Positions 1-9,900 of a DNA stretch of 17,882 nt are shown here, one piece after another. Below the pieces are notes generated by a model, which was given only the letters and a program-made list of their open reading frames with translations, ran no database searches and was not told where the DNA came from. Source of the stretch: Fidelibacterota bacterium UBA2986. Its GTDB lineage: Bacteria > Fidelibacterota > Marinisomatia > Marinisomatales > AB-629-J13. The first letter of the stretch is position 1, and every line of letters starts with the position of its first letter. A program made the translations under genes and the position numbers. Location: contig DEAI01000003.1 of assembly GCA_002346675.1 (NCBI GenBank), positions 1 through 17,882 of the forward strand. The letters run 5' to 3'.

Positions 1-672
1 GTTAACGCAGTGAATGATGCTCCGCTGGCGTTTGACCTTTTAACACCTGAAGATAACGAAACTATTTTTATTGGTGATGATGATGATCTGTTGGACACAT
101 TAAGTTTTTCATGGTCTGAGGCAGTAGATGTGGATGGAGATATTGTTCATTACAGTATATTTAGAACCGATAATTTTATAGATGATTCTTTGTTTGTAGG
201 CGAGGAAGCCCATTGGACAATACCAGTACAGGATATCTATGAGTTGATGGAACAGAATCAAGTCTCAAATTACATGTTGACCTGGTATGTTAAAGCACAC
301 GACGGAGAGTTTGATGTGCAAAGCTCACAGATATTTACCTTCAACATTGATGCTACTGAGTTGTTATCGATTGAAGTTCTGTCAATGGTTCCAGAGTCAT
401 TCAATCTATATCAAAACTTTCCTAATCCTTTTAATCCGAGCACTCAGATTGCCTATGATATCCCAGAAAGGGGAGAGGTTCAGGTGCTGATTTATGATTT
501 ATCTGGTAAGTTGGTTACTTCTATTAATGAAGGTATTCAGGAGCCGGGTCAATATAAAATCAATTGGAACGCTACAGACCGATTTGGAAAGAAGCTTAGT
601 GGTGGAGTCTATATCTACCAGATAAAAACAGAAAAGTTTGTAAAATCAAGGAAAATGCTTCTATTAAAATAA
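1..672 (+). CDS. Secreted protein with type IX-type C-terminal sorting domain, C-terminal 223 residues only
   Basis: The reading frame is open from the first base, so the gene starts upstream of the window; the GTG at 10 lies inside a VNAVNDAP sequence typical of linkers between cadherin-like or Ig-like repeats and is not a real start. The first ~115 visible residues form an Asp-rich beta-sandwich-like domain (DDDDLLDTLSFSW, DVDGD, WYVKAHDGE). The last ~95 residues are a type IX sorting domain: NFPNPFNPSTQIAYDIP, then IYDLSGKLV, SGGVYIYQI and the end RKMLLLK. Known from the family: such a tail sends a periplasmic protein through the type IX secretion system, with cleavage or anchoring at the surface. 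The function of the missing N-terminal part cannot be judged. It precedes another sorting-domain gene in the same direction after 271 bases. Confidence 0.85.
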   Translation, partial: VNAVNDAPLAFDLLTPEDNETIFIGDDDDLLDTLSFSWSEAVDVDGDIVHYSIFRTDNFIDDSLFVGEEAHWTIPVQDIYELMEQNQVSNYMLTWYVKAHDGEFDVQSSQIFTFNIDATELLSIEVLSMVPESFNLYQNFPNPFNPSTQIAYDIPERGEVQVLIYDLSGKLVTSINEGIQEPGQYKINWNATDRFGKKLSGGVYIYQIKTEKFVKSRKMLLLK

Positions 673-686
673 TCTAATTTTAATAG
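661..686. repeat. Perfect 10-bp inverted repeat across the stop codon
   Basis: CTATTAAAAT (661-670) and ATTTTAATAG (677-686) are exact reverse complements around a 6-base loop. The left arm contains the last codons of the upstream gene and reaches into its stop codon (670-672). The stem is AT-only apart from one G-C pair and has no T-run behind it, so it is not a classical intrinsic terminator. It may be a weak terminator or an mRNA 3'-end hairpin. Confidence 0.5.
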
Positions 687-705
687 TCTTAAATGGAATG
701 ATATA

Positions 706-719
706 ACAAATGAATTTGT
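706..719. repeat. 14-bp palindrome in the intergenic region before the giant gene
   Basis: ACAAAT-GA-ATTTGT is a perfect inverted repeat with a 2-base centre. A related CAAATGA/TCATTTG pair follows just downstream. It could be a regulator site for the downstream gene, but in an AT-rich gap a chance match is plausible. The rest of 673-943 shows no convincing promoter; a 10-bp palindrome CTTAATTAAG (917-926) lies just before the ribosome binding site. Confidence 0.25.
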
Positions 720-932
720 CAAATGAAATGAAACTGATTTTTAATCATTTGTTTAAGGTAATTCTTGGAGCATAAATTGGGCATTCCTATATTTGGCACC
801 TTTTTTAATAACAAAATATTTCAATCTGAATTACAATTCTCATATCAATTTAACGTATTGATAATAAACTTATTTATAAATGAGCTGGGGGAAGTGTGTG
901 TTCAGAGAAATTAATTCTTAATTAAGTAAAGC

Positions 933-937
933 AGGAG
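933..937 (+). promoter_or_regulatory. Ribosome binding site of the giant gene
   Basis: AGGAG stands six bases before the ATG at 944 and fixes that start. The encoded N-terminus is a good signal peptide, which agrees with it. Confidence 0.75.
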
Positions 938-943
938 AATAAC

Positions 944-3900
944 ATGTTGAGCAATCTTAAAGTAAGACCGGTAATTTTATTATTTAGCCTTTTTATATCG
1001 TTAGGGTATAGTCAGAATTTCTCTGCCTCTCTGAATGCTTCTGGAGGTGGTAGTGATTATGACCTGACCTTTGGTTTTAATTCAAATGCAACTGATGCGT
1101 TTGATGCTGATTATGATATGTACGCACCACCAGCGCCACCGCCACCAGCCTTTGATGCTGCCCTGACATGGGATGGAGACCGGTACTATACCCAAATTCT
1201 TGCTGGCGACGGAGATTTAAGTCAGCATGAGTATATTGTTGCCTTGGCATATGGAAGTGATAACTTGATCACCATCACCTGGGATAATACCGGCTGGAGT
1301 GATATGATGAGCTCGTGTGTTTTGCAGGATGCATTCGGCGGAGTGATGATAAATGTGGATATGCTTTCAGAGACAAGTACAACCTTAAATAACCCTGCTT
1401 TTACACAGTTAAAGTTATTAGTAACCCCAACAGATTATTCTGCACCAACAGATCCGACAGTTTCAATTACATCTCCTGCAGATGGTTCTATCCTCAGCTC
1501 CGGTGATTTCACTGTTGAATACTCGACCACAGATTTCACCATTGGTGGAGCTGGATGTGATGACTGTGATGGTCATGTTCATGTATTGGTGAATGGTTCA
1601 CCAAACGCCTATGGTGATTACATGGTTTATGAAGCAGGCCCGGTTTCTCTTGCTGGTGTACCGGTGGGGGACCACTCTATCACGGTGCAGCTTGTTGACC
1701 CTAGCCATCAGCCTTTTGATCCATCAGTTGAATCAACTGTAAGTGTGACCGTACAAGAAGAGGATGTTAATAGTTCTCCTGCCGCATCCTGGACTTGGAG
1801 TGCCGATGGTTTGACCGTTATGTTCTCAAATGCATCTACCGATCCAGATGGTGATATTTTGACATACAGCTGGGATTTTGGCGATGGAAACAGTTCAATG
1901 GATGAAAGTCCAACACATATGTATTCAACGGATGGAACCTATGAGGTTACCTTAACTGCAAGTGATGGCGAGCTGGAAGATTCTTCATCAGAGTCGGTAA
2001 CTGTGATGGGTGATGAGCCACCCAGTGACGAATTAGAATTTACCGCTATGATGACAGGCTCAGGTGGTACTTCAACATATGATGTGACATGGGGTGTGCA
2101 CCCAGATGCAACCGATTCTTATGATAGTGATTTTGATATGTATGCACCGCCTGCGCCACCACCACCATCATTTGATATGGCAATTACTTGGGGTGGCGAC
2201 CGTTATTATACACAGATCGTTGGAAGTACAACCAGCGAAGTGGAATATGGACTTAGCCTACAATTTGCAGATGATGGCATGATCAATCTCTCTTGGGACA
2301 ACTCAGGGTGGACATCGGTTATGTCCTCATGTGTTTTGGAGGATGCTTTTGGAGGAGCAATGATAAGTGTGGATATGCTTTCTGAAAACTCTCTAATGCT
2401 TGACAATCCTGCTTTTAACCAATTAAAACTTAAGTTTACTCCGAGAGCTCCTGTACAGGGTCCGGACGTTAGCTTTTCAGCTGATCCTACAAGTGGTTAC
2501 TCTCCACTTACGGTTGCATTTTCAAATATGACAACTGAGGGAGATACAACTATCTCTGAATATTCCTGGGACTTTGGTGATGGTGGTATGAGTACCGATG
2601 AGAGCCCCAGCTATACCTATGAAAATTCTGGGACTTATAGCGTATCTCTTACCGCAACAGATAACAATGGAATAGTGATAACTGAGACCATGAGCGATTA
2701 CATTATGGTTATGGAGCCTGTGGTTATAACCGCTGATTTTTCAGGGGATCCGTCGGTTGGAATGCCTCCACTTGAGGTAAGTTTTATAGATATGTCTGTT
2801 CCAAGTACTGGATATGAGCTTACATCATGGTCCTGGGATTTTGGTGATGGCAATATGAGTGACGAGCAGAGTCCAACTCATACATATGAAAATTTAGGTG
2901 AGTATACGGTATCCTTGACTGTCACTGATGATACAGGTTCATCCACAGAGACCAAGGAAGGATATATTCGGGTCGTTGATATTGAGCCAGGAGACCCTGA
3001 TTTTGCGCTATCCTTGAGAGCAGATGGGCCATCATTTGGTTACGATTTAAATTTTGGATTTTCTCCTAATGCGACAGACGAATATGATGAGATGTATGAC
3101 CTTTATGCGCCTCCGCCACCTCCGCCGCCGTCATTTGATGCGGCTCTAATTTGGAATGGTGACAGGTATTTTACACAAATATTGAATGGTTCGGTGGATG
3201 ACCTGGTTGAACATGAGTTTAGCATTTCGCTTGCCTACGATACGAATGGTTTAATTGACTTTACCTGGGACAACACTAACTGGGGTGTTCTGGGTTCTTT
3301 CATGCTTGAGGATGCTTTTGGAGGAATGTTGGTCTCAGTTGATATGACTACTGAAAACAGTTTGACACTTGATAATCCGGCTATTACCAGTCTTGTTCTT
3401 AAGATCACACCAACTGGTGTGAGCCAGCCTACAGCAGACTTTAGCGCTGAGAATACATCAGGATACCCTCCGTTGACTGTTTCATTCGTAGACGAGTCAG
3501 TGATGGGTTCTTCGGATGTAGTTGGTTGGTCCTGGGACTTTGGTGATGGCAATATGAGTGATGAGCAAAATCCAACTCACTCCTATGAGTCCGACGGAAA
3601 CTACACAGTTTCTCTTACGATCACAGATGTTACAGGACTTATGGATACAGAAACAAAAACAGATTTTGTGACTGTAATTCCGTTTAGTGGTCCTACAGCA
3701 GCGTTCAGTGCAGATAATACAGCGGGCTTTCCGCCTCTTTCTGTAAATTTTATGGATGAGTCCACAACCGATCCTGGATATGATATCGTATCCTGGGAGT
3801 GGAACTTAGGAGATGGTTCAACCAGTACTGAGCAAAATCCATCTCATATTTATGATGAAGGTGTCTATACAGTTTCTTTGACAGTTACAGATGAGAACGG

Positions 3901-6900
3901 TTTGTCGAATGAATTGGTTATGCCGGGATATATAACTGCACTTTTTGAGGATCTTTGGCCTCCAGCAAATTTGAGTGGTTATGCTCAGCAGTCTGAGTCA
4001 CAGGTCAATGTTCATCTGGAGTGGGATGCTCCTGAAGATCCAAATAATATTACTATTAACTGGGACAACGGTGAGAACAACGATGGTATTGGCCTAACTA
4101 ATGGCGGTGACTGGTCCTATGCAGCTAAGTGGGATGCATCAGATATTGTTGGATATGATGGCTATTATTTACATTCAGTTGACTTTTTCCCTCGTGGAAT
4201 ATCAACAGCATTCACCCTGAAAATATGGATGGGTGCAAACGCAGGTATTTTATTATATGAGCAGGCGGTCAACGACCCTGTGTATGAACAGTGGAACACA
4301 GTAACCCTAGATTCTCCGGTTCAGATCGATGCATCTGATGAGCTGTGGATCGGATTTGGTCTAAGCCAGCCAGCAGGAGAGTTTCCTGCAGGCTGTGACG
4401 CGGGACCTGCCGTGCCATTTTATGGAGATCTTTTATCGTTAGATGGTACCGCATGGGAGTCCATGGCAACCAGCTATGGCTTAAACTACAACTGGAATAT
4501 TCAGGGCTCAATATCTGCTGATAGCAGAGGTCTTGAAATTGGAAATGATCCGATTGTTCTTAGCAATAGAACAACTAATACTGACTACTCAGAAACAAAG
4601 ATTCTCCCAATTGCTAGTGGACAGTTAGGGCAGCCAGAGAACTACAAGTTGTTTGACCTGAATACCCGTGATTTTCAGCATTATAAAGTATATCGAAATG
4701 ATGTAATGCTGGAGACTACGCTGGATGAAATGTATGATGATATGAATGTCCCAGATGGCGTCTATCAATATTATGTGACAGCCCAATATGATGGTGGCGA
4801 ATCAGAGCCTACCAATGTGGTAGAGATAACCGTTTATTTTGATCCAAATGTTGTTATGGTTGATATGCATATTACGCTGGATGATTTTCCTGGAGAAACC
4901 ACCTGGGATCTTGTGGATGCTGGTGGTAATATGGTTGATTCTGGCGGACCATATACCGAAGCAGGTGGTATGGTGGATGTTAGCTGGGCACTTAATACCG
5001 GTGACTATGTTTGGACCATATATGACGCATTTGGTGATGGTATTTGCTGTGGATGGGGCGAAGGCTCTTACGAGCTGTCCATGTTTGGTGAAGTATTTGC
5101 AAGCGGTGGTGAGTTTACCACTGAGGATGTGGTACCATTCAATGTCCCTGTATTGATCTTTGGAACATTAGAGGGTACTGTTTCAGATCAGGATGGCGCT
5201 CCGCTATCAGGTGTAGATATTGATCTAAGCGGTAGCTCACTGGGACAGACAGGAGATGATGGAACCTATAGTTTTGAGGCGCCTGTTGGCCTTCACACCG
5301 TAACAGCAAGTTTAATGGGTTATATGACTGATTCGCAGACAGGAGTTGAAATTTTAGAAGAACAAACAACAACCGTTGACTTTGCGCTTCAGGGATACCC
5401 AGTTGTATCTGTATCAGGTAATGTAACAGGATATGATGCCCCGGATGGACTTTCCGGCGCTGAGGTTACTCTTACCGGTTATGCTGATTACGGAGCGATA
5501 ACAGATGGCAGTGGTAATTTTAGTCTTGCTGGTGTCTATGGCGATCATAGCTATAATTTAAGAATTTCAAAAGATGGATATCAGAGCTACAATGAGCAGT
5601 TAGATGTAGGTGGAACCGATGTGAATGTTGGTACAATTGACCTTCTTGAGTTCACTGAACCTCTGTGGCCCCCGGAAGGACTCCAGGCAACGGTATCTCA
5701 ACAGACCGATGTTCATTTGACATGGAATCCTCCTGTTGATCCAAACGCAATTGAGTTATACTATGATGACGGAACCTATGAGAATCACTGGTATGTGAGT
5801 AATCCTCCATCGTCTACAAACCAGCTTGCGGTTGGATTTACCTATCCGGAAGACTGTATTTTGAATACAGGAAAATTTGAGATGTCATTTGACCCAGGCG
5901 CGACAGACTTTGACTGGAACGTGTTAGGTGGCAGTGCAGGTGGTCCAGATGCAAATGATGTCATTGCTAATGGTACAGCAAATTTGACAGGTGACCCAGA
6001 GGGTTCCTGGTATTTTATTGATTTTGGTGGTATTGAGATCGAAGCTGACCAGTGGTTCTATCTCAGTGTTCAGTATCGTGATGGACAAACCCCAGGTGTA
6101 GATATATACTACGCTGGTGGTGATGGAACAGCAGATGATGCATACTCATGGTACACAGTAGATGGATTCTCATGGAGTAATTTAACGGGTGTTACAGATC
6201 TTATGATCAGGGCCCTGATCTCAACAGAGTTTGTCAACTCTATTGTGCTTGATCCTATGCCATCAACTCCAAACCCCAATGCAACTATCATGCGCGCAGA
6301 TGCTCAGCCACAGTTGGATGAACATGTTCTGGCAAAGATAACCAGTATCCCAACAGCGGATCCGCAAATTACAAGTCCGATCACACGTGATCTGTTGGGA
6401 TACAATGTCTATCGTGATAGTGAAATGATAGATTTTGTTGTACCTACAGAAGCGTGGGACAATGACCTTGCTGATGGAACCTATACTTATTTTGTTACTG
6501 CTCAGTATGATGGCGGAGAGTCGGAGCCATCCAACTCTGTAACTGTAACTATTGAATATGTGGATGTTGGGCTTGTGATCATTGACCTTGATCCAACGCC
6601 AACTGGATCAGCAATTCAAGATGCCCTGCAGGACATATATCCTGGTGGGGTCATGATTGCTACAAGTTTGGATGAGTATGACCTCATAGGAATGGATGCT
6701 GTATTTGTCCTGTTGGGAATTTATTCAAGTAATACGATTATAGGCGGAGGAGCTGAACAGCCTCTCATCGATTATATCAACTCAGGTGGAAACCTCTACA
6801 TGGAAGGTGGAGATATGTGGTACTATGATCCACAGTTTCAGGGTGGATACGATTTTGGGCCTGAGTTTGGTATAACCGCTGTTGGAGATGGTACGGGTGA

Positions 6901-9900
6901 TCTTACGCAGGTTGTTGGTCAGGGATTCCTAGAAGGATATAGCTGGAATTATTCAGGTGAAAACAATTGGATAGACCAAATAGATCCTGCCAATGATGAT
7001 GCCTTTACCGTATTCAGGAATGACCAGGTTGGCTACAACTGTGGTGTTGCACATGACCCGGGTAGTTATAAGACCATTGGCTCTTCTTTTGAGATCGCAG
7101 GTTTAGGTGGAAATAACTCACTTGAGGATGCACTTCAGGGAATCATAGATTTCTTTGAGATCGGTGAACCTCCCGGTTTTGTGGAAGGTACTGTTACATT
7201 AGATGGCGGCATGGGAGATGTTTCTGATGTGATGATATCAACTGATGACGGTGATGAAACTTATGCAGATAACAATGGTACCTATTCACTTTCAGTACAG
7301 CCAGGGACATATGATGTTACCGCACACTTAGTTGGCTATCAAGATGATGTTGAGACAAATGTCACGGTTAACTCTGAGCAGGTTGTAGAAATTGATTTTA
7401 CTCTTACAGCTATCCCATCTGTTAGTGTTTTTGGACAAGTTGTTGAGTTTGGAACTGGAACTCCTCTTAGTGGGGCAACTGTTACGCTAAGTGGATATGC
7501 AGATTTTGGTGCTATCACTGCGCCCAATGGTAGCTTCAACATCGATGGAGTATTTAGCGGACAGACATATGATGTAGAAGTTGCATATGGTAATCTGGAG
7601 ACATTTACAACAACCATAAATGTAGGTGACTCTGATTATAATATGGGTGTGATAGAGTTAAGTGAGTTTGTTTATCCGCCAACTGACTTGAGTGCTCAGG
7701 TTGTAAACTATAATGATGTTGTGCTGAACTGGCACTCTCCCACTGGTGAAGGTGGCGGCGGCGGCGGAAATGGCTTGTTAACCATAGAACTTTTTACAGA
7801 TGGTTGGGCCAGTGAAACCTCTTGGGATTTGGTAGATCAAAATGGTCAGATTATTGAAACCGGTGAAGGGTTTGAAAATGATGCGCTTTATACCATGGAG
7901 ATTGAGTTGGAAACAGGTGACTACACGTGGACCATATATGACTCCTATGGTGATGGTATCTGCTGTACTTATGGTGAGGGATATTATCAATTGACACTTG
8001 ATGGAGAAGTTATTGGTACCGGAGGCGAGTTTGCTGATATGGAAAGCGTAGATTTTACAGTAGGTGCGAGAAATCATGTAAACTCAATAACAACTTCCTA
8101 TATTGATGGAGAAGACCTGCCCATTGGAAAAGGTGAGACTTCACTTGTGGGCACCGTAGATATAACCTATAAGACCATCGAATACAACTCACAGGATGAG
8201 TCAATTCGTGATCGTGAGCTGCTTGGATATAATGTGTATCGGAATGGATCTCTGATTGAAGAGGTTTTTCCAGATACACTCTATGTAAATGATAATGTTC
8301 CAAACGGATTCCATATATTTGGTGTTAGAGCTGTCTATACATCTGGAATCTCGGAAGCGATTACGGTTGAGGTAGTGGTTGATGCACCTCTTGTTGCAGA
8401 TTTTGAAGCAAGCCCAACCGATGGTTTTGCTCCATTGAATGTACAGTTTACTGATCTATCTGTAGACTTTGGAACTCCAATTGTTGCATGGTTTTGGGAT
8501 TTTGGTGATGGTGGTTCAAGTAATACGCCGAACCCATCCCATACTTATACAATGCAGGGGACCTATGATGTTTCTCTGATGGTAATGGACGCGTCTGGAA
8601 CCACAGCTCAGGAAACTAAATATGATTATATCAATGTCCTGAATGAGCCAGGTCCAGGTGAGTTTATAGCTTCTATGACAGCTACAGGAAATGATATTAC
8701 ATACGGTATATCTTTTGGTTTTGCGAGCAACGCCACAGACGGATTTGATCCGGGTATTGACTTGTACGCACCACCTGCTCCACCACCACCGTCATTTGAC
8801 GTAGCGCTGACCTGGATGGGTGACAGATACTATACTCAGATACTTGGTGTGGATGTAGGAGTTGAAAAGGAATTTGGAATTGCTCTTCAGTATCCAGAAG
8901 ATAATATGATAGTTCTAAATTGGAACAACTCAGGCTGGTCTGGTTTAGGTACATTCATATTACAGGATGCTTTTGGTGGAGGTATGATCAATGTGGATAT
9001 GACACAGCAGGAGAGTTTAGTACTTGATAATCCTGCGTTTACATCGCTCAAGCTGCTTGTTACTGCAGGTGATGGTCCACCACCTGGAGATACAGATGAC
9101 ATTGCGTTAATGAATAACTGGAACCTTATGTCTTTTGATGTAGATATTGAAGAAAACGCACCGGCAGATGTTTTCAGCTCATTGATATCAGATGGTAATC
9201 TGATTTATGTAACGGGATTTGGTGATAATGGGTCTGTATTTTTTGATCCAAATGGTCCTGGTTTTTTAAATACCTTGACCTCAATTGATGCTGGGTCTGG
9301 TTATTGGGTGAAGGTATTCAATGGGACAAACCTATCTGCATCTGGAATGGGCATTCCACAAAATTATGGTATTGATCTGCAGGGTGGATGGAATCTTGCT
9401 GGGTTCTGGCTAGATCCAAATATGGCACCTGAAGATGCATTTGCCTCACTGATTAATAGTGGTAATTTGGTATATGCTACAGGATTTGGTGATAATGGAG
9501 CTACATTCTTTGATCCAAATGGACCAGGATTTTTGAATACTCTGACCGCTCTTGAAAATGGTTATGGGTATTGGATAAAGGTAAACAATGCCGTTTCTAA
9601 TTTTCAGTATCCTGCTGGCGGTGGCTTTTCAGCTAGACAGATCGCTTTGGATGTCAATCCTGAGATTAACAAAACCAATCAGTTTATGTTCTTAAATGGA
9701 ACTGTATCTTTTGAGCACATCGATTATTTTGTTGGAGAAAAGGTATCTGTAACAACACAGGATGGTATTTTGGTTGGTGAGTTAGAAATTCTTGAAGATG
9801 GAAATCTAATGACTACCGCTGTCTATGGTAATGATAATACTACCAGTGGTAAGGATGGTGCGTTTGAAGGCGAGCAGTTGGTATTTACCTATGGTGATTT

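Noticed and set aside
793..815. TTGGCACC before the giant gene as a sigma-54 or sigma-70 promoter
   Set aside because: The -12 GC of sigma-54 is missing (AA instead), and no good -10 lies at sigma-70 spacing.
2094..2282. Plus-strand open frame encoding a His-rich peptide (run of five His)
   Set aside because: It is the out-of-frame reading of the CCACCACCACCA proline codons of domain A copy 2, inside the giant gene; no ribosome binding site or independent signal.
3235..3552. Minus-strand 105-codon open frame, and similar antisense frames elsewhere in 2200-9100
   Set aside because: All are opposite the intact giant gene, resemble no family, and follow from its codon composition.
1016..9616. 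Repeats of the giant gene as a CRISPR array or mobile element
   Set aside because: They are in-frame protein-domain repeats of irregular spacing, with no short identical direct repeats, transposase or terminal inverted repeats.
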